A stretch of DNA of 64,000 nt from Seinonella peptonophila (GCF_900129355.1 NZ_FQVL01000013.1:1-64000); one strand, 5' to 3'. Counted from the stretch's first letter, positions 42,249-52,203 are shown. Numbers and translations are program-made. The notes: a model not told the origin generated them from the letters alone.

Positions 42249-43800
42249 TGTGTAATTCCTCCTCATTTTCAGCTTCTGGTTTTTGCCCAGGTGATTGCCT
42301 GATTGGATTTTGTTTACTTGTTGAGTGTGGACGTTTGTTTCGTGCCCAAATGGGAGATCGATATAGAACATCTTTTAAATCTTGTTTTACCATTGGAACA
42401 ATGGGTGTTAGATAAGGTACGCCAAAAGAGCGTAAAGAGCACAAATGAATGACGATGGCAATAATTCCTAAGATGATGCCGAGCAGACCTAGCATCCCTG
42501 CTAGAAACATAATTGGGAAACGCAAAATGCGCAAAGTGATTCCAATGGGATAATGTGGCAATAAAAATGAAGCAACACCAGTAATCGCAACAACCATTAC
42601 CATTGGTGAAGAAACGAGCCCTGCAGCTGTCGCTGCTTGACCGATGACAAGTGCACCAACAATACTAATAGCTGTACCCAATTGCTGCGGCAGTCGAACG
42701 CCCGCCTCACGTAAAGCCTCAAAAGTTATCTCCATTAAAAGTGCTTCGAATAAAGCTGGAAAAGGAATCTGTTCCCTTGATTTTGCGATTGTTAGAAGTA
42801 AAGAAGTCGGGATCATTTCTTGATGATAGGTAAGTAATGCTACATATGTAGAAGGAAGTAATAAAACAATAGCAACGGAGATATATCGTAACCACCGAAT
42901 TAGCGAACCAATCATAAATTTTTGTGCATAATCTTCACTTGATTGGAGGAAGGAAAAAAGAGTGATTGGGACAACCAAGGCAACTGGATTTCCATCGCAT
43001 AATATCGTCACATGTCCTTCTAGAAGATAAGATACGACCACATCAGGTCGCTCGGTGGATAGTATTTGTGGAAATAAAGAGTTTGATTGATCTTCAATCA
43101 ATTCCTCTATATATCCACTTCCCAAAATACCGTCCATATAAATTTTGTCTAGTCGCCGCATCACTTCTTTTATCAGTGATTTCTCAGCAATTCCTTCAAT
43201 ATAATAGACTCCGATTTTTGTGCGTGTATATCTGCCGACAACAATATTTTTCACTTTAAGCTGAGGGCTTTTGATACGTCTACGGAGCAAAGATGTGTTG
43301 ATCGTTAACAATTCTGTGAAGCCTTCCCTTGGACCACGAATAACTGATTCAGCCGGTGGCTCTTCAATCGCTCTGTGTTCTAATTGGGTCAAACCCAATG
43401 AGATTCCTTTTTTTTGATGATCCAATAAGAGGATAGGATGACCATTTGAAATCTCATCTATTATTTCCTCGATATAATTCAATTCCTTGATATTAGATAC
43501 TGGGATTACACCTGATACGGTATTGATAGAAAAAGGTTCTCCTGTTTTATTTAACAATGGAGTTAAGACATTTTGATCTAGTTTTTCTTTATCTACGAGA
43601 CCTTCGATATAAATCAAAACGGCACTGATTTGTCCAAATATCGTAAAATCATGAAAAACAACATCAGAACAGCCTTTAAAAATAGTAGCTAAAAAAGAAC
43701 GGTTTTCCTCTAATGTTGCAGTAAGATTTTGTTGAGCCGCAATTTCATTTAATTGTTTTGTTCTTTTTTTAGATGACAACCAATTTTTTAAAAATCCCAT
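42241..43800 (-). CDS. gerKA: Spore germination protein, GerAA/GerKA family
   Basis: 519 aa. Soluble N-terminal domain (FKGCSDVVFHDFTIFGQISAVLIYIEGLVDKEKLDQNVLTPL), conserved GPREGFTE..TNTSLLRRRIKS-like segment near residue 190 and five or so membrane segments in the C-terminal half (SLLLTIAKSREQIPFPALFEALLMEITFEALREAGVRLP). A subunit of the germinant receptor. The ATG at 43800 has GGAAGGAAG upstream and is 13 codons inside the longest frame. First gene of the operon. Confidence 0.9.
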   Translation of the reverse strand: MGFLKNWLSSKKRTKQLNEIAAQQNLTATLEENRSFLATIFKGCSDVVFHDFTIFGQISAVLIYIEGLVDKEKLDQNVLTPLLNKTGEPFSINTVSGVIPVSNIKELNYIEEIIDEISNGHPILLLDHQKKGISLGLTQLEHRAIEEPPAESVIRGPREGFTELLTINTSLLRRRIKSPQLKVKNIVVGRYTRTKIGVYYIEGIAEKSLIKEVMRRLDKIYMDGILGSGYIEELIEDQSNSLFPQILSTERPDVVVSYLLEGHVTILCDGNPVALVVPITLFSFLQSSEDYAQKFMIGSLIRWLRYISVAIVLLLPSTYVALLTYHQEMIPTSLLLTIAKSREQIPFPALFEALLMEITFEALREAGVRLPQQLGTAISIVGALVIGQAATAAGLVSSPMVMVVAITGVASFLLPHYPIGITLRILRFPIMFLAGMLGLLGIILGIIAIVIHLCSLRSFGVPYLTPIVPMVKQDLKDVLYRSPIWARNKRPHSTSKQNPIRQSPGQKPEAENEEELHSD

Positions 43801-43827
43801 AGCGCAGCTTCCTTCCAGCCTTTCACA

Positions 43828-43858
43828 TAATTTCGCCAAACGATTAATCTTTTATGCA
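43828..43858 (-). promoter_or_regulatory. Possible sigma-G-type promoter of the ger operon
   Basis: TGCATA, 18 bp, GAAATTA on the minus strand, 28 bp before the gerKA start. The -35 fits the forespore consensus; the -10 fits only partly. Forespore control is expected for ger operons. Confidence 0.3.
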
Positions 43859-43866
43859 CATAAAAT

Positions 43867-43890
43867 AGAGTGAGAAAACTCACTCTCTAT
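43867..43890 (-). terminator. Hairpin upstream of the ger operon
   Basis: 8-bp perfect stem AGAGTGAG/CTCACTCT with a 4-nt loop; on the minus strand it is followed by ATTTTA. It would end transcripts coming from the 43956-44153 ORF. Confidence 0.5.
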
Positions 43891-43955
43891 GCTTGACAAT
43901 GGGGATCAATTCGGTTCTCATCATTACAAATTTCTAGATAGAACACTTTCGAGGA

Positions 43956-44153
43956 TTATTTCAGTAATTCGAATTTGATTTTATCGAATATCATACAGTT
44001 GGATGTATCAGATATAGTAGGCACTGCTTTATAGTGACCATTTAGAAAAACTAGTTCATTAGTTGTAAAATGGAAAATAATAGGAATTCTGGGATTTTTG
44101 TAAATACATTTTCTAATATCTATTATTGGATCTATTTTCTGATCTACCAGCAC
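43956..44153 (-). CDS. Doubtful short ORF, 65 aa
   Basis: GTG start with only a weak AGGTG site. No recognised family or motif; strand-rich sequence (RIPIIFHFTTNELVFLNGHYKAV). A terminator-like hairpin 70 bp downstream on the same strand gives slight support. May be a gene remnant. Confidence 0.25.
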   Translation of the reverse strand: MLVDQKIDPIIDIRKCIYKNPRIPIIFHFTTNELVFLNGHYKAVPTISDTSNCMIFDKIKFELLK

Positions 44154-44262
44154 CTAACATAATGATACAAAATTTTACTTTTTGAACTCATCTCCTATTA
44201 AAATGTGTTAAAATACTGACAATAATGTTGGAATAATCTAATTGAAAAAGGTTGTGGAATAA

Positions 44263-44370
44263 ATGACTTTAAAACCCATTTTTAATAAAAAGGTCTTGGC
44301 AGAGATGATGAAAATTGTTCGAAAGCAAAGAGACGCCTATCTGATTTCTCGCATGAAATCCAAAAAATGA
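44263..44370 (+). CDS. Small basic protein, 35 aa
   Basis: ATG with AAAAAGG upstream; 35 codons, strongly basic (NKKVLAEMMKIVRKQRDAYLISRMKSKK), one amphipathic helix. Unrecognised; short basic proteins of this style occur in Bacillales. A hairpin TGTAGTTA/TAACTACA follows at 44394-44415. Confidence 0.35.
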   Translation: MTLKPIFNKKVLAEMMKIVRKQRDAYLISRMKSKK

Positions 44371-44639
44371 GCAGGGGTATTGGAGGTTGTTTTTGTAGTT
44401 ATCAATGTAACTACATGATAATATTGGTGAAACAATCACAAAGTCACTTTAAAACTTTTGATTTGACTTTTGCGCCCACATACTCGTGACTTCAATCGTG
44501 AGATAGGGCGCATCAACCGTTAATTCGAATTATTTCCCTGATCCTTCCATGAAATGCTATATCACATTGCAGTTACCAACGGTTTTTCTATTATCACAAT
44601 GGTAACAGACCCAAACCATATCCATTGCTAATAGATTGT

Positions 44640-44805
44640 TCACCACAGCACATATACCGAATATCATAAAAGCTATGAAAGAAATACGATTAAATTTCTT
44701 TTTATGGAGGGGGCATTTGTGGAATCCATCCTATTTCATCACAACGTTAGCGAAAATCAAGAACAATCAAACACTCATTTACAAATCCATTGAATGTAGT
44801 CGTGA
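44640..44805 (+). pseudogene. tnpA: IS200-type tnpA remnant (C-terminal end)
   Basis: Reads HIPNIIKAMKEIRL...LWRGHLWNPSYFITTLAKIKNNQTLIYKSIE. The LW-GGHLWNPSYFI.T pattern and the final short helix match the end of Y1 HUH transposases of IS200/IS605, but the HUH half and a clean YI..Q end are missing. Evidence that the transposase of this family was once present. Confidence 0.5.
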
Positions 44806-44942
44806 AGTGGATGATCATACAAAGAGATTGGCAAGGACTCACATACCATGCTTGTTCTAAGTTGCTAACACAACTTAAAAAAGAAATTTGGTATACCAGT
44901 AGCATTCTTTACCCAAGAACACGAACGAATTCGTGTGAGTGT

Positions 44943-46094
44943 TCAATTAAATAAGCTCTGATAAATTTCAAGTTGACTCCCAAGTGTTCTTTTGTCATCA
45001 AACTGTCTTTTTACTATTTTCCGACTATTCTCGCCGAATTGCAATCTTAACGCCTTATCATTCGCCAATTGTTGCAACCGTGTATACAACTCTAAACTAT
45101 TTTCTTTTTCCACTAAGAAGCCGTTCTTGTTATGAATAACTTCTTCTCTACATCCACGAATATTTGTGGCTATAATCGGTTTCTTCATTGCCATTGCTTC
45201 CAAAATGACTAATGGTAAACCTTCACGATGGGAAGGTAATACAAACACATCTGTAATTGCAAGTAATTCTGGAATATCTTTTCTAAAGCTAGTAGGGATA
45301 ATACAGGTGTTATCTTTAATGATTTTCAATAATCGTCTATAGCTTTTCTGATCACGTTCACTTACGGATAGACCCCCGATTATTAGTAACTTCACATCAT
45401 TATTTGATTTCGTAAGTTCTTGAAAGGCATCTATTAATTCAAATATACCTTTTTCCTTCACTAACCGACCAATAAATGTAAATACAATATCGTTTTTATT
45501 GATAGAAAACTCATTTCTTAGTCTTATTTTTTCTGATTCACTGACATGTTTAGGATTAAATCGATCCCGAAAATCAACCCCGTTATTAATATGAAAGATT
45601 GAATTCTCTGTTTTAAAATGCTTGCGTATACATAATTCATAATCTTCTTTGCTCACTAAATGTAACATGCTTGTAAAATAACGAGCAAAAAATTTTTCTA
45701 TACTGTATAGAAACAAATAATTTAGCTTCGACATATTCTCGTGAAAGTAAAAACCATGTGCAGTGTAAATAACCTGTTTCACACCTGCTAGCTTTGCTGC
45801 AACACGACCAAGTATGGATGCTAGAGGAGTGTGAACATGGACAACATCATAACGTTCCTTTTTCATTAAAGTAGTTAGTAGGGTGATAGATTTTAAATTT
45901 GAAATAGGTTTGATTTCTCTATCTATCGGAATATGGATCATATGCAGTCCTTGATGTTGCAATTCTTTAAAGCATGGGCCAGTGTTTGTACAAGCATAAT
46001 GGACAATATATCCTTGTTGAACTAGAATATTATGAAATGGTTTTAAAAAAGCTTCAACAGCCATATCAATATTGCATATCTGTAATATTTTCAT
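44943..46094 (-). CDS. Glycosyltransferase family 4
   Basis: 383-aa GT-B fold enzyme. N-terminal acceptor half with VHVHTPLASILGRVAAKLAGVKQVIYTAHGFYFHE (the HGFYF segment is typical of exopolysaccharide GT4s); C-terminal nucleotide-sugar half with FTFIGRLVKEKGIFELIDAFQ and the E-x7-E motif in HREGLPLVILEAMAMKKPII. Retaining transfer of a sugar to a lipid-linked intermediate. The start overlaps the end of the upstream gene by one base; part of the surface polysaccharide cluster. Confidence 0.85.
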   Translation of the reverse strand: MKILQICNIDMAVEAFLKPFHNILVQQGYIVHYACTNTGPCFKELQHQGLHMIHIPIDREIKPISNLKSITLLTTLMKKERYDVVHVHTPLASILGRVAAKLAGVKQVIYTAHGFYFHENMSKLNYLFLYSIEKFFARYFTSMLHLVSKEDYELCIRKHFKTENSIFHINNGVDFRDRFNPKHVSESEKIRLRNEFSINKNDIVFTFIGRLVKEKGIFELIDAFQELTKSNNDVKLLIIGGLSVSERDQKSYRRLLKIIKDNTCIIPTSFRKDIPELLAITDVFVLPSHREGLPLVILEAMAMKKPIIATNIRGCREEVIHNKNGFLVEKENSLELYTRLQQLANDKALRLQFGENSRKIVKRQFDDKRTLGSQLEIYQSLFN

Positions 46095-46891
46095 TAGAAC
46101 ATCACTTTGATAAATTCAAATCGTGATCTCCATTTTAGATATAAATAATAAAGAACCATTTTTCCAAGTAAACTTTTTGCCTCATAGCATTTATATTCCA
46201 TTACTTCCGTTCCGCCAAATCTTCGCTTAAATTGATCTATTTTTTGTAATTCAACATTATCAACTTCTAGTGACAATCCGGAAAAATCATAGATAGAACA
46301 TCCGGATTGTTTAAAATATAGCATTTCCATCCAGTGTAAATATTTATTTGCTCTACCAATTTTATTTTTTTGTGATGGGTCTACGAATAAACGAATGGAA
46401 CAAGAATAAATCAAATAGGCACGATCATCATTGGTAGAAGATACATGACTACATAAGATTTGATTATTTTGGTCCTTAACATATGAAATCATTAATAAAT
46501 TTTTTTTCCTTAGCGCTCTTAATTTATTTATATTACAAGGTGCAATCCCTTTTTTTTTCGCAAAACGATTATATAATACAGAAAAATCATCAATTTCTTC
46601 TTCAGTAGGTTGAGTACTAATCTCAAATTTTAGTTGCTCTCTTTTTGCTCTCTTGATATTATATCGAGTGTTTCTATTAAGATTGGAGTATAAATTTTTC
46701 TCACTTTGTTTGATATCTATTTGTAATGTTTTGAATCTTTTGTGCAGCGTAAACCTCTTGTTCTCTAATATCTGTTTAGGTAATTGGGAGTGAATGATGA
46801 TATCTGACTTGGGGATTTCACTTGATTTATCTTGCAATCCATATATATCTGTTATTTGTAAGAAAGATTTTTTCCACTGAAGTATTTTCAT
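46094..46891 (-). CDS. FemAB/GNAT-like protein of the polysaccharide cluster
   Basis: 265 aa, GNAT-type fold of the FemAB/Acetyltransf_6 kind: LYSNLNRNTRYNIKRAKREQLKFEI (basic helix typical of FemAB-like proteins), a middle strand with HVSSTNDDRAYLIYSCSIRLF, and GRANKYLHWMEMLYFKQSGCSIYDFSGL near the end. It may transfer an acyl or aminoacyl group to a sugar or lipid intermediate. Located between GT4 and the deacetylase. Donor unknown. Confidence 0.65.
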   Translation of the reverse strand: MKILQWKKSFLQITDIYGLQDKSSEIPKSDIIIHSQLPKQILENKRFTLHKRFKTLQIDIKQSEKNLYSNLNRNTRYNIKRAKREQLKFEISTQPTEEEIDDFSVLYNRFAKKKGIAPCNINKLRALRKKNLLMISYVKDQNNQILCSHVSSTNDDRAYLIYSCSIRLFVDPSQKNKIGRANKYLHWMEMLYFKQSGCSIYDFSGLSLEVDNVELQKIDQFKRRFGGTEVMEYKCYEAKSLLGKMVLYYLYLKWRSRFEFIKVMF

Positions 46892-46901
46892 TGGATCACT
46901 C

Positions 46902-47921
46902 CTATTGAGAAAGAATCATATGAGAAAGCTCGCTCATATTCATACTTTCCATTCCATATTTCTTTTTGAGTTTTGAAAAATGAATGAATATTTTCTCCAA
47001 AAACAATATATTTTCATCTAGATTAATACCAAAATTATGCGGATGCCACCACAAGTGATATATTTCTCCAGTTTTAGCTGCATGTGTTAATTCCGAACAT
47101 ATTCTGTTTAATCGAATAGATTCAAAAAAACGAAATCGCTTAGAATATGGACGAAGAAAACGACTCGCTGGAAGATTTAGTGGAAGATGATTGTCCTGAT
47201 GATCAATTTTATAAGTATTGTGTCCAGATAAATTTAAATAAGAATCAATATATCGAAAGCATCTCTTTAAATTTTTCGTAATTGAAGAGTGATTCATGGG
47301 TTGATAAAACCAACCGGGATTGTTCCCCCTATATGAAGTAATTCCTAACTGTTTACAAATCGATAGGTATTCCGAGTTTACTTGATTTCGAGGAAAAACA
47401 ATGCTTTTTAAGTTGATATTATGTTGTTTGGCGATATAAACAGATTTCTCTAAATCCTTCTCGAACTCTGCCTTTGTTTGCCCTTTTTCTAAGCAATAGT
47501 AGTGGGAAAATGTATGTGTTCCGATTTCTTGATATAAATGAGTAGAAATTATTTTGATTAACGAAGGAGAAAAGTGAAAGGGATCTTCAAATTCACTCGA
47601 GTTCAGTGAATCAATGTAAGGATAGGGAGATAAATTTTTATCTTCATAGTTGGGAAGTTGTTCAGGGAGCTGATTAATTAATTCCCCCTTATTTTTAAAA
47701 AACAGGAAACCAACAATTGCCCATGTCGCATGGATGTGGTATTGTTTGAATAATTTTAATACCGCAGGGATAACAGATCTTACTCCTAAAATATTCTTTC
47801 CATAAGCTTCTTTTGTAAGTTTGTCTCTGACTCCCCAATAAAGTTCAAAGTCTAAAGATATCATAAATACGCCATTGCTTCTTTGAGTTGTTGAACTGCA
47901 GGGTTTTATCACAGTAATCAC
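46902..47921 (-). CDS. Polysaccharide deacetylase (NodB homology) family protein
   Basis: About 339 aa. Deacetylase opening MISLDFELYWGVRDK (catalytic Asp region), HATWAIVGFLFFKNKG, then GTHTFSHYYCLEKGQ (metal His pair H-x3-H) and VFPRNQ; C-terminal WWHPHNFG. It removes N-acetyl or O-acetyl groups from a saccharide; no signal peptide is obvious, so it may act on a cytoplasmic intermediate. GTG at 47921 is one choice after AAAGGAGGG; the frame stays open to an ATG at 48008 with poor ribosome site. Confidence 0.75.
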   Translation of the reverse strand: MITVIKPCSSTTQRSNGVFMISLDFELYWGVRDKLTKEAYGKNILGVRSVIPAVLKLFKQYHIHATWAIVGFLFFKNKGELINQLPEQLPNYEDKNLSPYPYIDSLNSSEFEDPFHFSPSLIKIISTHLYQEIGTHTFSHYYCLEKGQTKAEFEKDLEKSVYIAKQHNINLKSIVFPRNQVNSEYLSICKQLGITSYRGNNPGWFYQPMNHSSITKNLKRCFRYIDSYLNLSGHNTYKIDHQDNHLPLNLPASRFLRPYSKRFRFFESIRLNRICSELTHAAKTGEIYHLWWHPHNFGINLDENILFLEKIFIHFSKLKKKYGMESMNMSELSHMILSQ

Positions 47922-48131
47922 GCGATAGTTAATGCCCTCCTTTTGTAATATTGAAGGAAAATATTGATAGATCAATATATTATATATAATTAGTAGCTGA
48001 ATGAGCATAATATTTAACTATATTTACGAAATTGTGTTTTGGTTAGCTGACAGGAACTCATTTTTAAATCCCTCATAATAATATTTGTAACGGTTTTTAT
48101 ACAAATAAGAAGGGGTTTGGGGACCTACAAG

Positions 48132-49571
48132 ATGTTAATGAAGCATTCAGTGATTTATTTTAGCGCACGTGGACTTTCAGGAGTAATCAATTTGTGTGCG
48201 ATAGCGGTGTATACTCGGTTAGCATCACCAGATGTGTATGGTCAATTTGTAATGATCCTGGCAGTCGTTGAGTTTTTAAATGCAATTATGTTTCAATGGA
48301 TACGATTTGGAATACTTCGCTATGCACAAAGGTATTCAAAAGATTATAGAGTGGATTTTCTTAACACCATTGTTGTATTGTTTTTTACGATGCTTATATT
48401 GACATTGATATTGTTTATATTTGTTTATTTGTGCTCAATAGATATAGGAAAATGGGGAGAATATTGGTTTTTTAGTATTATTCTCTTATGGATATTAGCA
48501 TGGTATGATCTCAATCTTGAATTACTCAGAGCGGATCTATTTCCAAAATTCTATGGGTGGATAGTAATAAGTAGATCGATTTTAACATTTACCTGTACTG
48601 TTATGATGTTGATTTTTGGAATAGGTGCTAACGGATTTATCATTGGTATGATGGTAGGTATGTTGTTTCCTATGTTATTTGTAATGAAGAGGAATTGGAT
48701 AGGAATACGATTTCCAGAAATAAATTCAACCATTTGTAAAGAAATGATCACCTATGGACTACCATTAACCATTACTTTTAGTACGCATTTTTTGATGGTC
48801 AGTTCAGATAGATTATTGTTGGGATGGTTACAAGGATCATCAGAATCAGGATTGTATTCCGCCGCTTATGATCTAACTCAGCAAACATTACTATTAATTA
48901 TGACAATCATTAATCTTTCAGCATATCCAATTGTTGTTCGTACATTAGAAAACGAAGGAGTCAAAGAAACAAAAAAAAGATTACGACAATACACAACCTC
49001 TCTTTTTTTTGTTTCAATTCCCGCTACAGCTGGATATATCATTTTATCTCCTAACATTTCCCGACTTTTTTTAGGGTCAAATTTTATAGAGGCATCCTTA
49101 ATTATTATGCCCTTGATTGCATTGACCGCCTTTCTGCAAGGAATTAAACAGTACTATCTAGATTTGTCGTTCCAACTGGCGCAACGAACTTGGTTTCAAA
49201 TATGGCCAAATATGTTAGCTGCTAGTACAAATATAGCCCTTAATTTTTTCTGGATACCAAAATGGGGTATTTTGGGAGCGGTGTACGCTACACTTTTCTC
49301 AAACTTTATATCCATCGTACTCTCTTGGTTTATAGGGAGAAAAATCTTTGTGTTACCATTTCCATTAAAGGAAATACTAAAAATTATTGTAGCGACAGTA
49401 ATGATGATGTGCACTCTAAACTCAATGGTGATATACTCAGGATTCCTTAGTCTATGTGCTCACATTGTATTAGGAGCATTTATATATATCCTGGTTGGAT
49501 TATTAATGAAAATAGGGGGATATCATCGATATTTTATAAGTACCCTAGATCGTATCATTAGAAAAAAATAA
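48132..49571 (+). CDS. Flippase of the Wzx / polysaccharide-export family
   Basis: About 479 aa with 12-14 hydrophobic segments. Opening MLMKHSVIYFSARGLSGVINLCAIAVYTRLASPDVYGQFVMIL is the standard start of Wzx/MurJ-type flippases; LPLTITFSTHFLMVSSDRLLLGWLQGSSESGLYSAAYDL is the conserved second-half start. Moves the lipid-linked repeat across the membrane. Transcribed opposite to the rest of the cluster. ATG at 48132 is preferred to a TTG at 48117. Confidence 0.85.
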   Translation: MLMKHSVIYFSARGLSGVINLCAIAVYTRLASPDVYGQFVMILAVVEFLNAIMFQWIRFGILRYAQRYSKDYRVDFLNTIVVLFFTMLILTLILFIFVYLCSIDIGKWGEYWFFSIILLWILAWYDLNLELLRADLFPKFYGWIVISRSILTFTCTVMMLIFGIGANGFIIGMMVGMLFPMLFVMKRNWIGIRFPEINSTICKEMITYGLPLTITFSTHFLMVSSDRLLLGWLQGSSESGLYSAAYDLTQQTLLLIMTIINLSAYPIVVRTLENEGVKETKKRLRQYTTSLFFVSIPATAGYIILSPNISRLFLGSNFIEASLIIMPLIALTAFLQGIKQYYLDLSFQLAQRTWFQIWPNMLAASTNIALNFFWIPKWGILGAVYATLFSNFISIVLSWFIGRKIFVLPFPLKEILKIIVATVMMMCTLNSMVIYSGFLSLCAHIVLGAFIYILVGLLMKIGGYHRYFISTLDRIIRKK

Positions 49572-49585
49572 TTGATGTGAAGGAG

Positions 49586-50854
49586 TCACTGTCTTTTCTT
49601 TTTTAATGGAGCCCATGGCAAAGCTAGAAATAGCCAAAAGTGACGCCAATGTAAACTATCAATAAAAAAGCTATTGACGAAAATACCAATAAGAACAGAG
49701 GCAAATAGAGCAAAATAAGGTTGATTGACGCGCTGACTTAATAAAGAACGTCGAATGGATCGATTAATTGTAGACATGAAAAGAAGCATAAATCCAACGA
49801 AACCTAACCAACCGTTTTCTATTAGCACTCGAATATATAAATTGTGTGGTGACAGACCATATATCATTTCGGCTTGCCCAGGACCGATCCCAAGAGGCGT
49901 CACAATCGTATGTTGAATGATTGTACTTTGCGTTGCAAATCGTTGTTGGTCATACCATTGAAGACCGGATCGTTGTGTAAAAAGTTCATGGAAGCTATTG
50001 ATATTGAATAAACATAGAAAGGAGATTGATAATAGGGCCATCAGGATCAAGAGTATTTTTTTGTTAAGGAAAGATGGCCTTAGATACAATGTGTAATTTT
50101 TAACATACAGGGTTCTGAGAAATATAAAGACACTCAATGAAACAAAATAATTTAACCAAGCGGCTCTTGAAAAACTAAGAAGTACACCCATACTAGTAGA
50201 TAAGAAAATGGTAAACCATATTATCTTCTTCTTTTTAGAGGATCTTGTTATTTTGTGGATTGCATAAATAGAAATGGGTATCAAAAAAGCACCGAATACA
50301 TTGGGATCTTGAAAAAGTGCTGTTGCTCGATCATACTTTATGAACCAATTATAGTGGGGTATTAATTGAAAAAAGGCGAAAATAGATAGGATCGACGAAA
50401 AAAAGGCAGCAATGGTATATCCAAAAAATATTTTCTCTAATAATTGATAGCGACGAAATTTCGTTAATACCCCAATGAAAAAAATCCAGAGGCAAATTAG
50501 GTATACACTAATCGTTAGATAATATATACCTTCATTTAAATTGATTATTTGGTACATAGAAAGCAAGATTCCAGCAAGGTACATTAAAACGAAGGTGAGT
50601 GTTCTAATTAAATAACGTCGAAATTTCAAATACGACAACAAAGCACCTGTAATCAATAAAGTGATGATGAGAATATCAAAAATCGCAGGTTCAGTGATGA
50701 CAATCCCACTAAACAACATAGTGAACCAGATCATACTATAGAAGGCAAATTCGATCGGCGATATTTGTTTTGACAGAGTGGTTACCTTCTTTCTGTTTGT
50801 AGATTTTCTATGAGTTTTTTTAACAGACTGGAGGGTCTTCTCACTTCTAACCAA
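49586..50854 (-). CDS. O-antigen ligase / polymerase-like membrane protein (WzyC domain)
   Basis: Up to 422 aa, about 10-12 membrane segments. DRATALFQDPNVFGAFLIPISIYAI and the large loop near residue 320 with GIGPGQAEMIYGLSPHNLYIRVLIENGWLGFVGFMLLF are the WzyC/O-antigen ligase pattern (the HN.Y....E.G..G block). Joins or polymerises polysaccharide repeats. The TTG start overlaps the Wzz-like gene by 73 bp and has a weak site; a shorter product is possible. Convergent with the flippase gene. Confidence 0.8.
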   Translation of the reverse strand: MVRSEKTLQSVKKTHRKSTNRKKVTTLSKQISPIEFAFYSMIWFTMLFSGIVITEPAIFDILIITLLITGALLSYLKFRRYLIRTLTFVLMYLAGILLSMYQIINLNEGIYYLTISVYLICLWIFFIGVLTKFRRYQLLEKIFFGYTIAAFFSSILSIFAFFQLIPHYNWFIKYDRATALFQDPNVFGAFLIPISIYAIHKITRSSKKKKIIWFTIFLSTSMGVLLSFSRAAWLNYFVSLSVFIFLRTLYVKNYTLYLRPSFLNKKILLILMALLSISFLCLFNINSFHELFTQRSGLQWYDQQRFATQSTIIQHTIVTPLGIGPGQAEMIYGLSPHNLYIRVLIENGWLGFVGFMLLFMSTINRSIRRSLLSQRVNQPYFALFASVLIGIFVNSFFIDSLHWRHFWLFLALPWAPLKKKRQ

Positions 50855-51417
50855 AGGACGATCATCAGAGAGAGGATGAATCCGAGTGTAAATCCAATCG
50901 CTAAATATATATATTTGTTTGGTTTTACAGGGGGATAGTCACCAATATTTGCTTTTGTTAGAATATGAACATTCTGAACATTTAGGACATATTTGATTTT
51001 ACTTTGAAATACGTATGAAATAGTATTTGCCATCAGCACAGCTTTTTCATGATCTGTATCTTCAACAACTATTGAAAAAACTTGTGATGCATTGTTTTCA
51101 GAATGGACGTATACGTGCTCGGCCAACTCAGGAACATCTTCTTCTAGTTGTAAACTTTTTGCTACTGGTTCCATGATATAAGCGCTTTTTATGATTGAGT
51201 TATAAGTTTGTATTAAGTTTAAGTTTGCCTCTACATCTCCATAAGATATTTCTTTCATATTAACCATTAATTCAGTCTCTGCTTTGTATTTAGGGGTGAC
51301 AAAAAAACAAACAGCGCCGCTAATAATAGTGGTTGAAAGTGTAATTAACAAAATCAATGGTAGATACCTTACAAAGCATTTATAAAAATAAATCAAACTA
51401 AATATCTTCTTATTCAT
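50782..51417 (-). CDS. Chain-length determinant protein (Wzz / YveK-type)
   Basis: 211 aa, two membrane segments (LPLILLITLSTTIISGAVCFFV and YIYLAIGFTLGFILSLMIVLWLEV) around a coiled outer part: the Wzz/CapA topology, with TPKYKAETELMVNMK and PPVKPNKYIYLAIG (Pro-rich motif before the second segment) conserved. No tyrosine kinase gene is seen in the window. Sets polymer length. Confidence 0.85.
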   Translation of the reverse strand: MNKKIFSLIYFYKCFVRYLPLILLITLSTTIISGAVCFFVTPKYKAETELMVNMKEISYGDVEANLNLIQTYNSIIKSAYIMEPVAKSLQLEEDVPELAEHVYVHSENNASQVFSIVVEDTDHEKAVLMANTISYVFQSKIKYVLNVQNVHILTKANIGDYPPVKPNKYIYLAIGFTLGFILSLMIVLWLEVRRPSSLLKKLIENLQTERR

Positions 51418-51522
51418 TTTGATACACTCCTTTAAAGAGTTATTATTTTAATCTAACGGTTGTTATCGATGCATTATGAAGCACGCTATAAGAAACTATG
51501 TTTTATACTGATGGATAAAAGA

Positions 51523-52203
51523 TTATCTAGCACCTTCACCTGAAAAGATCACTATAATTGTTTTAAGGATAATTTTAATATCGAATAAAAAACCAATGTG
51601 TTGAATATAAAAAAGATCATATTGTAATTTTTCTTCGATAGATAAATTATTACCACCATTCACTTGAGCCCAACCAGTTAAACCAGGTTTTACAATTAAA
51701 CGGTTACAGAACCCACTAACTTCTGTGTTTAATTGTGTATCTAGAAGCGTAAATGGTCGTGGGCCAACCATACTCATATTGCCTGCTAATACATTAATGA
51801 GTTGAGGAAGTTCGTCTAATCTTCTGGCTCGTATAAAGAAACCCACTCGTGTAATTCGCGAATCGTTTTTTTCGGTGTAATGGGGACCTATTTGATCAGC
51901 ATTTTTGTGCATTGATCGTAGCTTTAAGATTTGAAAGGTTTTTCCCCACTGACCTACTCTTTCTTGTCTATAAAAGGCTTTCCCTGAAGTGTCTAGCTTT
52001 ATTGCTATGATAATTACAATAATGATAGGGAGTGCAAAGACTATACCAATTATTGATAAAAAAATATCTACTAATCTTTTTCCGTAATAACTGTAGATAG
52101 TGGGTTTTTTTTTATTCAATTTGATTAAATGGTGATTTTTAGCTATATTTTTGCGAAGAAGATTATTTTTAGAATATTTTTCAGGAAATTGATTATTTGT
52201 CAT
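51523..52203 (-). CDS. Undecaprenyl-phosphate sugar phosphotransferase (priming)
   Basis: 226 aa. Bacterial sugar transferase (WbaP/PssY type): one N-terminal hydrophobic hairpin (VDIFLSIIGIVFALPIIIVIIIAIKLD), then FYRQERVGQWGKTFQILKLRSM, RRLDELPQLINVLAGNMSMVGPRPF, GLTGWAQVNGG and the C-terminal LQYDLFYIQHIGFLFDIKIILKT. Puts the first sugar-phosphate on the lipid carrier. First gene of the leftward cluster. Confidence 0.9.
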   Translation of the reverse strand: MTNNQFPEKYSKNNLLRKNIAKNHHLIKLNKKKPTIYSYYGKRLVDIFLSIIGIVFALPIIIVIIIAIKLDTSGKAFYRQERVGQWGKTFQILKLRSMHKNADQIGPHYTEKNDSRITRVGFFIRARRLDELPQLINVLAGNMSMVGPRPFTLLDTQLNTEVSGFCNRLIVKPGLTGWAQVNGGNNLSIEEKLQYDLFYIQHIGFLFDIKIILKTIIVIFSGEGAR

